DNA of 64,000 nucleotides from Bicyclus anynana (Eukaryota; Arthropoda; Insecta; Lepidoptera; Nymphalidae): positions 156,112 through 220,111 of the forward strand of contig NC_069085.1 in NCBI RefSeq assembly GCF_947172395.1. The letters are read 5' to 3'. The number at the start of each line of letters is the position of its first letter. The first letter of the stretch is position 1. The translations under genes and the position numbers were made by a program. This document shows positions 1-8,870 of the stretch, in pieces. The notes below the pieces were generated by a model. It had not been told where the DNA came from. It searched no databases and saw only the letters and a list, made by a program, of their open reading frames with translations.

Positions 1-1565
1 GGCAGCGCGTCGGGCGGCACGTCCAGGCACGGCGTGAGCAGGCGCGGCCACTCCGCCAGGAACGCCACCAGCTCGGCGGCGGCGGGCCGCGCGGCGGGCT
101 CGCGCGCCCAGCACGCGCGCACTAGGCCCGCCAGCTGCGGGCGCAGGCCCGGCGGCAGCGCCAGCGCGCCGCCCGCCGTGACGCGCGCCAGCACCTGCGC
201 GTTGCCCAGCCCGCGGAAGGGCAGCGCGCCGAACGTCACGATCTCGTAGAGCAGCACGCCGAAGGCCCACACGTCGGACGCGGGCGAGAACACGCCGCGC
301 GCCAGGCTCTCGGGCGCCATCCAGCGCACCGGCAGCAGCCCCTTGCGGCGCAGGCGGTAGTAGTCCTTGTCGAACACCAGCCGCGTCATGCCGAAGTCCG
401 CCAGCTTGAGCTGCAGGCGCGCGCCCAGCAGGCAGTTGCGCGCCGCCACGTCGCGGTGCACGAAGCGCAGCTGCGCCAGGTACGCCAGCGCGCGCGCCGC
501 GTCCAGCGCCATGGCCGTGAGCCGGCGCGGCGTCAGCGCCTCGGCGTCGCCGGGCTCGCCGGCCGCCAGGTGGCGCCGCGCCAGCAGGAAGCTCTTGAGG
601 TCGCCGTGCAGCATGAACTCCATGACGGTGCACACGGGCGCGCTGCGCGTCACCACGCCCAGCAGGCGCACCACGTTGCGGTGCTCGAAGCGCTTCATGG
701 CCTCCGCCTCCGACAGGAAGTCCAGCTTCTCGTCCGTGCCGGCGCCCGCGCGCAGCGTCTTCACGGCCACGGCGGTCCAGGCGCCGCCCGCCTCGCCCAG
801 CAGCGCGTGCCCGCCGTACACCGTGCCGAAGGCGCCCGCGCCCAGCCGCCGCGTGATGACCACGCGCTCGCGCGGCAGCTCCCAGCGGTCCAGGCCCAGG
901 CTCTTGGGCAGCAGCGCGTGCAGGCCCAGCTCCTCCAGCCGCGCCCGGTACGCGCGTTCGGCGCGCCGCCGGCACAGCAGCGCCGCCGCCGCCAGCGCGC
1001 CCGCCGCCAGCGCCAGCAGCAACGCCGCCAGCGCGCCCGTGGCCGCGCCGCAGCCGCTGCGCAGCAGGTCGGCCAGCGGCTGCAGCGCGCACGCGTCGCC
1101 GCCGTCGTCGGGCGCGCGCCCGTCCGCCGTGCGCCAGCGCAGCGCGCCCAGGCGCAGGCGCCGCCCGTCCCAGTCGCCCGCCGCGCGCCGCGCGCCGCCC
1201 TCCCACTGCAGCAGCGCGAGCGGCGCCGCGCGCGCGTACGCCGCGTCGCCCACGGCCGCCCACTCGAAGCGGCCCGTGACGCCGCGGCGCGCGCGGCGCG
1301 TGGCGTTGGCCAGCAGCGCGCGCGCCAGCGCCGGCCGGTGCAGGTCGGCGGCCGGCGGCAGCTCGCGCAGCGCCGCGGCCCACAGCAGCAACGCGTCGTA
1401 CAGCAGCGCGGCGTGCGGGCCGGCGCGCGCGCACGGCTCGCGCTGCAGGCCGCACTGCTCCCGCCAGCGCACGCGCCACCGCCGCCGCGCCGCCGCGTCC
1501 GCCGCCGCGTCCACCGCCGCACCCGCCTCCACAGCGCTCGCGTCCGTGCTGTTTACAGTGTCCTC
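1..1565 (-). CDS. VKR: VKR exon 3: membrane helix and tyrosine kinase domain (partial)
   Basis: Acceptor GTTACAG at 1567-1566. The exon completes the flytrap module (GRFEWAAVGDAAY is typical of the C-terminal lobe), then a membrane helix (about 1037-972), a basic stop-transfer stretch and a kinase. Kinase landmarks: glycine loop GAGAFG (residues 841-846), VAVK lysine 868, catalytic loop HRDVAARN (Asp 971), DFGMTR (Asp 989), activation loop with paired tyrosines in DKDYYR, then GLLPVRWMAPESL. The catalytic set is complete, so the kinase should be active. The activation loop is of insulin-receptor type. The frame is open to position 1; the end of the C-lobe and tail lie outside the window. Confidence 0.95.
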
Positions 1566-4500
1566 CTGTAACACCGACCGCATCTCCGATAACAGCATGT
1601 ATAGGACGAGATGGTCAAATAAAATCCGGTATCCTGGACTTAACTTTATTGGTGGTAATTACAGAGACGGTATTATAAGTAACAAACAGAGACGCGTCTA
1701 ACAGTGTCCAGTTAATAGGCCAGAATAAAACTATCAATTTATGACTTGCAAAAATACCAATAACCCCTGTCCAGAGACTTTACGCTGACGTGCAACTGCG
1801 TGATTGCTCCATTATTTAAAACAGGCGTTTCGGTCGTAGACATGCCCCCGGGCGTTGATGTCTTGACATTCAACCAACTCAAACAGTGTCACAGATGGGC
1901 AGTGGGCAAATTCTGCTGAAGGATCGCTTTATGACTCCAGTGGATGCCTTCACATCTGCAACTCTTGCGACATTATCCTTCCCAGGGTACAGTGCTACTA
2001 TTCGACCCAGTTTCCACTTCACTCAAACAAAAAAAAATCATCAAAATCGGAGCTATTTCTGAGCAGGTCGAGGAATATTTCCTCTCTATTGATTTCATTA
2101 AATCTTGGAATCTTAATTCGACGCACTTCCCGGTCTTCGATTAGAACGAAATTTTGCACACGCTCTGAGTTCTGATGACAATACATGACCAGCTAAGAAA
2201 CGTCATTACAAATCCAATATGGCGGCCTCCACCCCCATGATGTGAATATCAAAGGGTTTGCTGTCAGGAATACTAATAATGGAAAAAAATATTAACAGGA
2301 GGGGTTGAAATAGGGGTTGAAAGTTTACATCGAGTTTCGAGAGGTCACGCGGACGAAGTCGCGGGCGTCCGCTAGTATTGTATACAAATATTTGCTACAA
2401 GATTTCTTTTTTATTTTGCTCTCTCGCCTCACCTCGTCGTCGAGCCACGGCAGCGCCCACTGCGGCGCCACGCTCAGGTGTCCGTCCAGCATCTCGGCCA
2501 GCTGCGGCGCGTCGCACGCGTCGCCCGGCGCACCCGCCAGCGCGCCGCCCGGCAGCGTGGCGGGCAGCACCCACACGCAGCCCGCCGCCGGCGTCAGCCC
2601 CGCCGCGCGCCCCGCGCACAGCGCCGCGCGCACCGCCCGCGCGTCCTCCGCCAGCACCAGCAGCACGCGCGCCCGCGCCGCCGCCGCGCGCGCCGCCCAC
2701 TCGCGCGCCGCGCCCGCCTCCGCCCGCTCGCCGCCTGCCAGCTCCACGTGCGCCGCCAGCTCCACGCGCCGCCGCAGCGCCGCCACCGCCGCGCGCGCGC
2801 CCGCGTCCGACAGCGCCGCCGCGCGCCGCCAGCCCAGCGCCGCGCACAGCGCGCCCAGCGCCTCCGCGCCCGCGCGCGCGTCGCCCGCGGCCAGCAGCGC
2901 CAGCGCGCCGGCCGGCGCCTGCGCGCTGTACGCCACCACGGGCAGCGCGTGCAGCGGGCCCGGCGCCGTGCGCGCAACGTCGGCCCACGCGGCGCCGCAC
3001 GCCGGCCCGAACACCGCCGACAGCGCGCCGTACTCGCGCGAGTTCAGCGCGTCGTTCAGGAAGCCGAAGGCGCGCGTCGCGTCGCAGCCGTCGTCGTGCG
3101 TCTCCACCTTGAAGCGCAGGGCGGCGCCCGCCCCCGCCGCCGCCGCCTCCGCCTCCGCGTCCGCCTCCGCCAGCGCCGCCGCCGCCGCCAGCGCGCCCGC
3201 GTCGAACGCGCGCCGCCGCGTGTCTATCGGCAGCAGCACGGCGGCGCGCAGCTCACGCACCGTCGCGGCCGCCGGGTGCGCCGCCGCGTACTGCGCCGCG
3301 GCCGCCGCCGGCCCGTCGCACAGCGCCGTCCGCCGCAGCTCGGCCAGCGGCGCGGCGGCCAGGCGCAGGCGCACCAGCGCGCGCACGGCGCGGGGCGAGC
3401 GCGCCAGCTCGCGCGCGTTCACCAACTTCACGAGGCGGCGGCTCTCGAAGGGACACTCGTCGTCGCCGGCCGCGTCGCACGGCGGCGGGCCCAGCGCGCG
3501 CCCCGCCTGCGGCGCCCAGTCACACGCGATCGCCGGCTGCGGGGCGGCGCCCGACTCGCCCGGCGCCAGCGCGACGGCGAGCAGCCGATGCGCGCGGATG
3601 ACGTCGGCCAACACGCGCAGCTCGGCCTCGTCGGGGACCAGCACGGTGGCACAGGAGGCGGCGGTGGGGCACCACGCGGGCCGGAAGGCAGCGCTGGCGT
3701 TGGCCGCGGGCGCGTGCAGCTCGGCGGCGGCGCGCTCGTCCGCCAGGTCCAGCAGCGAGCGCGCGCTGGCGCCGCCAGGCGCGTAACAACGGCGCGCTGC
3801 CGGGGGCGCCACGTCACCCAACTCATCGAGGCCGGCGTCGCGCAGCGGCCAGGCGGCGGCGGGAGCGCGCGCCGCGGGCGCCAGCAGCAGCGCCACGTGC
3901 AGCTCGCCGCGCAGCAGCGCCGCGAACAGCGCGTCGCGGCAGGCGCGCGCGTCGGGCGCGGCGGGCGGCGCGCAGGCGGCGGGCGGCGGCACGGCGCGCG
4001 CACGCAGCCCCTCGGCCCGCAGCGCCAGCACCGCCAGCCGCACCAGCACCTCGTCGCGCGCCGCGCTCGCCGTCACCGCCAGCGTCGGCCCCGCCAGGCT
4101 CTCCTCTCCTGCACCAGCAGATAGTCGCGATTCAGTGTGTGCGCACATATTTACCGCGCCTTTATTAACTGACTACCGGACCCGCGCATGCTTCGCTTTG
4201 ATTCATTCCCTACCCTATACTATTCTACTCCCCCATGGGGCGTAGCTATATGCGTATCGGCCGTATCAATGATACGGGGCCCCCCGGACTTCGGGTAGGG
4301 TAGGGGTAGGTGTAGGGTAGGGTAGGGGTAGGGTAGGGTAGGGTAGTGGTAGGGTAGGGGTAGAATACGGGTAGGGTAGGGTAGGGGTAGGGTAGGGTAG
4401 GGGTAGGGTAGGGTAGGGTAGGGTAGGGTAGGGTAGTGGTAGGGTAGGGGTAGGGGTAGGGTAGGGGTAGGGTAGGGTAGGGTAGTGGTAGGGTAGGGGT

Positions 4501-7500
4501 AGAATACGGGTATGGCAGGGGTAGAAGTATAATAGGGTAGTGTAGGAATAGAGAATAAGTGCACTTATGACATAATGGTTAAAGCTACAAAGAAATCATG
4601 TATGACGGAAATGTTCTCCTTAAAATTATATAAAAACAAAACAGCATAATTATATATGTCTATCTTTTATGGTTTACTCACAATAACACGTGTAACTCCC
4701 GACAGCTTATCAGTTCGGAGCAGCGCCGGACCGAGGTAAATTTTAGAATGGAGCGAGATCCAATTATGGCGCCTTTCCTGTTTGCTCCTTACATTATATA
4801 CTAGGGACGTTTGAAAAGTTCGTAGCCTAATTTATATCGGAATGTCATACATTTTTAACCGACTTAAAAAAAAAGGAGGAGGTTTCTCAATTCGACCGTT
4901 TGATTTCGATTCGATTCAAGCCGTTTAAATCATAAAGATTTTAACTGGATTTTCAGATACGGCTTTAATTAACACAGCACTAACTTGGTACCGTCTTCAA
5001 ACTGATCAGAAGGTAGCACATACGATGTTATGTTTCGCTTCTAATTCAATGGAAACTTTTTTATGATTTTAAGGTCGGTTGTTCTTTTTTATTATTTTTT
5101 TTTAAATTACCCTCATGTTAAAGCTACATTATTCAATGTATAGCTATATTAATAGAATTAAATTTTATGCATTCATTTGCATTCGTTACGTTCCCCCTTA
5201 TTTCTTAACATGAAAAAAAATCGAGTATCTTAATCTTAATAATAAACTTAATCACTGCAATGAAGAACTTGAAGAAGAAAGGTTTAGCAAAAAAAACATT
5301 TATGAAGTCATGTTAAAAACTGAAGGTGAATTAGGGCCTTCGTATATATCGTGAACTTTATTCGGCCCTTGGCCGGTGTAGAATAAAGTTTGCGGCCGAA
5401 GGCCGCGCGTTTTTTGCGCTTGGGTAAAATGCCCAGCCATAGTCACAGACAGAAGCCCTATTACAAACCCCCGGCCGAAGGCCGGTGCAGAATAAAGTTC
5501 GCGGCCGAAGGCCGCGCGTTTTTTGCGCTTGGGTAAAATGCCCAGCCATAGCCACAGTCGAAAGCCATATTACAAACCCCCGGCCAAGGGCCGGTGCACA
5601 ATAAAATTCGCGGCCGAAGGCCGTGCGTTTTTTGCGCTTGGGTAAAATGCCCAGCCATAGCCACAGTCGAAAGCCCTATTACAAACCCCCGGCCAAAAGC
5701 CGGTGCACAATAAAATTCGCGGCCGAAGGCCGTGCGTTTTTTGCGCTTGGGTAAAATGCCCAGCCATAGCCACAGTCGAAAGTCCTATTACAAACCCCCG
5801 GCCGAAGGTCGGTCCGATCTTAATGAAACAACAATGTTGCCCTGGACTATGCTTAATCTATTGGTGAAAACCGCATCGAAATCCGTTCAGTAGAACCAGA
5901 GAATAGCGCGAACATACAGACAGAAGGACAGACAGACAGACAGACAAGAAAATTAAAAATAATGTTTTCGTATTCAATTGCTCATTTCTAATTGCCCTAA
6001 CTTGATTTTAGTTAAATTTGGGAAAGTACAGACACTCGATTTTCACTCTTTTATTATAGTATAGATAGATAGATAGATAGATTGACTTTTAGGAAGATAG
6101 CTGACACTATTGGCATCTTAACAAAAGGCAAACATCACATAATCGCCTTGGCTTCTTTGAGTTGAACAAATACGCGATCGACTGACGAATTTTCGCAACT
6201 GCTTGGAGTTGTTTGAGGCAGATACTTTTTTGTATGTTTTGTGACCATGGTTAAAACCTGAGTATATTACTTTAACTCCAGAAACAAAAGTACAGTCTAA
6301 AAAGTGGACACGACCAAGATCCAATGTTCCAAAGTAGTACCTATTGAACCCGCGCGGCGAGTGGCGCTTGGGCGCCCCTGAGATCGCGGCACCCGGGTGT
6401 AACGCACCCCATGCACTACAGGTAAAGACTCTAGCTCACGTAGCGCCCGGGTGCAATCATCACCGTAGCGCCCCCTAGTACCTATAAAACCCGCGCGGCG
6501 AGCGGCGCTTGGGCGCCCCTGAGATCGCGACTTCCGGGTGTAACGCACCCCCTGCACTATAAGTAAAGACTCTCTAGCTCACGCAGCGCCCGGGTGCAAT
6601 CATCGCCCTAGCGCCCTCTATTACATGTATATACCCGGGTTAAAATCAACGCACTCCCTGCACCATAGGTAAAGAAAGACGCCTCTATTAGAAGTAAATT
6701 CGCGCACGTCGCGTTCATCTCTTCGCTTTAAATATAGACGATCGAAAAGAAAAATAAATTTCTTTTCGATCTTGTCTTTACCATTTCGGCGCCCCCTAGG
6801 ATTTGGCGCCTGGAGCGACCGCTCCGTTCGCCGTATGGACGGTCCGGCCCTGGTTCGGAGCTTTCTGAATTTATTTGTCTACTCTTACGTTTATACCACT
6901 CATCACTCATCCCTGATTAAAATAAGTTATAATTATTACCTATTCAATAAGAAAAATCATATAAATCGGTAAAGAAACACCAAAGTTAGATATACGTGAA
7001 ATACGCAATGGCTCAGCATATTTCATTTAACTTACGTAACCGCGTGAATACTGGATCATGCTTTAAGCATTATTTTTGGGTAACGGTCGCCGCGCTCGGG
7101 TAGGGATAGGGTAGAGAGGGTAGGGGTAGGGTAGGTGTAGGGTAGGGGTAGGGTAGGGGTAGTTGAAAGTTTACATTGACTTTCACGCGGACGAAGTCGC
7201 GGGCGTCCGCTAGTTGTTAATAGTTTTGATGAAGCATGTTCAGACTACCTATAAGTAGGTCTGCAACATAGATTTAAGAGTCGGTACTTATAATTCTATG
7301 GTCTACAATAACAATAATTATATGTTAGTATTTTAGGTCTTGTTCATAATATAATTATGTTTATTTATTAATTGTAATTAATAATTGTGTTCGTTGGTGT
7401 CCTGATACATATAGAAGAAAAAAAGAAGTTTTTACTTTTAAAATTTAAGAATTTCAAAGTAACTTGGAAACTATTTATTTCAAAATTACATCTTTTATCA

Positions 7501-7942
7501 TCATAGGTACCAAAATCAATGCCACGTTTTGTTCGTAATTTTATAACTCAAGAACGGGCTCACCTATGGAAACCAAATGTTTGGACTGTTTAGTAGATGG
7601 TTTAGGGTAGGGAAGGCCTAGAGGTAGGGTATGGATAGGAAAGAACTATTCTCACACGTTAAGTATCAAAAGTCTTTTTTCAAGTTTCCATCTTGCATAC
7701 CTACTCAGATCTCACGTATTCACGGTACACCTCTGCGTTTGTCCTTATAAACAAAATGTTTATAAAGATGATCAAGACAAACGAGCTAGTGCGGCTAGAC
7801 CACTCCACAGACGCCACTCACCGACGGCGGCGGCGAGCGGCACCGGCAGCAGCGCCGGCAGCAGCGCCGGCAGCAGCGCCGGCAGCAGCGCCGGCAGCAG
7901 CAGCGACAGCGCCCTGTGCACACGAATGCTTACTGTGAACAT
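1..7942 (-). CDS. VKR: Venus kinase receptor (Venus-flytrap receptor tyrosine kinase), 3' end beyond window
   Basis: Three exons read on the minus strand: 7942-7822, 4108-2433 and 1565 to at least 1. Lengths of 121 and 1676 nt give phases 1 and 0, so the reading frame runs unbroken into the kinase exon, for at least 1120 residues. The order is signal peptide, extracellular periplasmic-binding-type modules ending in an ANF-receptor/Venus flytrap region, one membrane helix (about residues 776-797), then an insulin-receptor-like tyrosine kinase. This combination defines Venus kinase receptors, an invertebrate family; in mosquito a member is the receptor for ovary ecdysteroidogenic hormone (established knowledge). 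The protein should sit in the plasma membrane. Exons are extremely GC-rich and alanine/arginine-heavy, and introns are filled with repeats. The C-terminus is off the left edge. The ligand in this species cannot be told from sequence. Confidence 0.9.
1566..2432 (-). other. VKR intron 2, with a Helitron 3' end
   Basis: AT-rich spacer between two GC-rich exons with GT-AG ends. On the plus strand it ends in a Helitron-type terminus (about 2330-2375): hairpin arms GCGGACG and CGTCCGC followed by CTAG at 2372-2375 and a T. The same terminus recurs at 7213 and 37364. The 5' end of that element was not located. Nothing coding is seen. Confidence 0.75.
2433..4108 (-). CDS. VKR: VKR exon 2: extracellular ligand-binding region
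   Basis: Bounded by an acceptor (GGTGCAG|GA) and a donor (GAG|GTGAGG); encodes residues 41-599. Residues about 48-320 look like a type-2 substrate-binding lobe pair (start LAVTASAARDEVLVRLAV, later SLLDLADE), perhaps OpuAC-like, and are poorly conserved. From about residue 325 the pattern AAVLLPIDTRR ... VETHDDGCD ... LSAVFGPACGAAW ... LPVVAYSA is that of an ANF-receptor/Venus flytrap domain. Cysteines are scattered throughout, as expected outside the cell. Alanine makes up a very large share of residues, matching extreme GC at third positions. Long open frames in the other five frames here are shadows of this composition. Confidence 0.9.
4270..4520 (+). repeat. G-rich GGGTA/GGGGTA microsatellite array
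   Basis: Irregular runs of GGGTA and GGGGTA with occasional GTGGT and AATAC interruptions. The plus strand carries dozens of G3-G4 runs spaced by TA, so G-quadruplexes are likely on that strand. Similar but shorter arrays precede Helitron 3' ends at 7100-7160, 37150-37315 and 51800-51880, and lie in reverse at 41325-41370. It lies in VKR intron 1. It is not the insect telomere repeat TTAGG. Confidence 0.9.
4853..5090 (-). mobile_element. AACCGACTTC-ended repeat family, reverse copy
   Basis: Begins AACCGACTT followed by GGAGGAGGTTTCTCAATTCG, the right-hand end of the family, then carries the body motifs CAAACTGATCAGAAGGTAGC and TGTTATGTTTCGCTT in reverse order relative to the copy at 39655. 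It ends near GGTCGGTTGT. Degenerate and non-coding. Confidence 0.65.
5361..5813 (+). repeat. 109-bp tandem array with several small hairpins per unit
   Basis: Four copies; the landmark GGGTAAAATGCCC recurs at 5422, 5531, 5640 and 5749, exactly 109 bp apart. Each unit holds short inverted repeats: GGCCGAAGGCC twice, GCGCGTTTTTTGCGC and GGGTAAAATGCCC. The period is not a multiple of three, so the recurring minus-strand peptide in this stretch is a by-product, not a gene. Confidence 0.92.
5860..6082 (+). repeat. Repeat end with GACA and GATA microsatellites
   Basis: Contains AACCGCATCGAAATCCGTTC, a (GACA)n run at about 5930-5945 and a (GATA)n run at about 6061-6080. The layout resembles non-autonomous insect repeats that end in tetranucleotide tails. 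No coding potential; exact borders not seen. Confidence 0.5.
6345..6690 (+). repeat. GC-rich direct repeat, about 136-bp period, 2.4 copies
   Basis: Two near-identical copies start at about 6345 (CCTATTGAACCCGCGCGGCG) and 6480 (CCTATAAAACCCGCGCGGCG), and a partial third carries GCACTCCCTGCACCATAGGT. Each copy holds GGCGCTTGGGCGCCCC and CGCCCGGGTGCAATCATC. It lies in VKR intron 1 and is non-coding. Confidence 0.85.
6740..6771. repeat. Perfect 13-bp inverted repeat (hairpin)
   Basis: Arms GATCGAAAAGAAA (6740-6752) and TTTCTTTTCGATC (6759-6771) flank a 6-base loop. It is followed by a GC-rich patch with GGCGCC motifs. Function unknown. Confidence 0.9.
7090..7213 (+). mobile_element. Helitron 3' end with G-rich array
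   Basis: A short GGGTA array is followed by GTTGAAAGTTTACATTGAC, hairpin arms GCGGACG/CGTCCGC and CTAG at 7210-7213, then T. This matches the 3' rule for Helitrons (hairpin, CTRR, insertion before T). The 5' end was not identified. Confidence 0.75.
7640..7760 (+). mobile_element. Dispersed repeat related to 25060 and 27027
   Basis: Shares TTTTTTCAAGTTTCCATCTT and ATTCACGGTACACCTCTGCG with the copies at 25140-25250 and 27070-27135. Non-coding. The family is not identified. Confidence 0.55.
7822..7942 (-). CDS. VKR: VKR exon 1: start codon and signal peptide
   Basis: ATG at 7942-7940 opens 40 codons plus one base, followed by a strong donor (G|GTGAGT) at 7821. The peptide begins MFTVSIRVHR and continues as a long hydrophobic core built of repeated LLPA units ending in PVPLAAAV, a textbook signal peptide. 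Exon phase (one base left over) exactly fits the acceptor at 4109, which needs one preceding base. The LLPA units come from a 12-bp tandem repeat on 7842-7901, so signal-peptide length may vary between alleles. The exon is my own inference from frame, donor and phase; a cDNA would settle it. Confidence 0.78.
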
Positions 7943-8049
7943 TCCAGCGTTTCATTCAACAAGAGGCTACTTCCGCTATCTATTGGAAACGTTAAACAAT
8001 ATCTGTTACTTGTATACTTGTAGGTAGCGTTTTCTTACTATTGACCCGA

Positions 8050-8190
8050 CATTCGTACCTCATGTGCGGCTCGTGCGGCTGGTGCGGCGCGTGCGGAGCG
8101 AGCGGCTGGTGCGGCGCGTGCGGCTCGCTCGGTTGGTGCAGTTAGTGTGCCGCGCACGGCCCGGCGGCCGAGGCCCTCTGCCGGACAAAT
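8050..8190. other. GC-rich patch just upstream of VKR
   Basis: Repeats of GTGCGGCTCGTGCGGC type run for about 130 bp, upstream of the VKR start on the minus strand. It could be a 5' untranslated exon or promoter-proximal CpG patch: on the minus strand an acceptor-like CCGGCAG and a donor-like GAG|GTACGA border it, but the phase does not fit VKR coding. Confidence 0.35.
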
Positions 8191-8279
8191 AACTTTATTC
8201 AGAATCATATATTTTTTAATTACTTATAAACAATCGTGGGCAAAGTAAAACAAAAAGAATTTTATAACAGTAGTGGTTC

Positions 8280-8354
8280 TTTGAGTAGGATGAAACGAGA
8301 GGCTCTCTCCAAGGTGAATGACTTACGTTAAAATCTCGTTTCATCCTACTCAAA
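8280..8354. repeat. Perfect 21-bp inverted repeat with 33-base loop
   Basis: Left arm 8280-8300 begins TTTGAGTAGGATGAAACG; right arm 8334-8354 is its exact reverse complement. No flanking duplication was noticed. It could be a MITE remnant or a small-RNA-type hairpin. Confidence 0.85.
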
Positions 8355-8478
8355 CAACCGAGCGGGGAGTAGCCACAACTTTCAAATACTACTTTACCGA
8401 CGTTCCAAGAGCGGGCCAAATAAATAGACAATAATTATAATTTCCTCGTAATTGAAATGGAATTTCCTCAAATTCGAA

Positions 8479-8612
8479 ATGAAAAGTAGAGTGTTTAACA
8501 CGGGTAAAAGAATCAATTTCTACTCGGACTATAGCCGCCCTCGTTACGCTCGTGCTCGTCTTAATATCTCGGGAATTGATTCTTTCCACTCTTGGTTAAC
8601 AATCTACTGTTT
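8479..8612. mobile_element. MITE-like imperfect palindrome
   Basis: Outer parts AGTAGAGTGTTTAACA and GTTAACAATCTACT, and inner parts AAGAATCAATTT and AATTGATTCTT, pair across a GC-richer centre. No coding potential. Confidence 0.55.
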
Positions 8613-8870
8613 ATTGCATTGTTCGAATCAGAAAAAAGACTACTTCAAATGGTCTGGGTCACGTAACTCTACGATGAATAGTTATAAAATTAACATTTTA
8701 AAAAATAGGGTTTAACTTTAACTTAAATGCCTGCATTCAAAAAGGTTGTACGTAACTTGATTTGTTAATTAAGTTGTCCTGACACATATTGTTCAACAAT
8801 GGTTTTTTTATTTTTAAAATCCACTTCTGAGATTTTTTTTTAACTAATAAATAATAGTTAACTACATATT

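Noticed and set aside
34..1701. Long plus-strand and alternate-frame ORFs over 1-1700
   Set aside because: They are shadows of the GC-saturated VKR kinase exon on the minus strand, which has clear kinase motifs; the others are Arg/Ala-rich without motifs.
2317..4124. Plus-strand ORFs of 489 and 548 codons
   Set aside because: Antisense shadows of VKR exon 2; low-complexity Ala/Arg/Ser composition and no family resemblance.
4270..4520. Possible telomeric repeat
   Set aside because: Insect telomeres are TTAGG; this is GGGTA/GGGGTA and also occurs beside internal Helitron ends.
5358..5773. Repeated minus-strand peptide MAMAGHFTQAQKT
   Set aside because: Arises from the 109-bp tandem array; the period is not a multiple of three and frames overlap.
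8068..8181. Possible VKR exon on the minus strand in the GC-rich patch
   Set aside because: Borders look splice-like, but the phase (0) does not fit the acceptor at 4109, whereas exon 7942-7822 fits and encodes a signal peptide.
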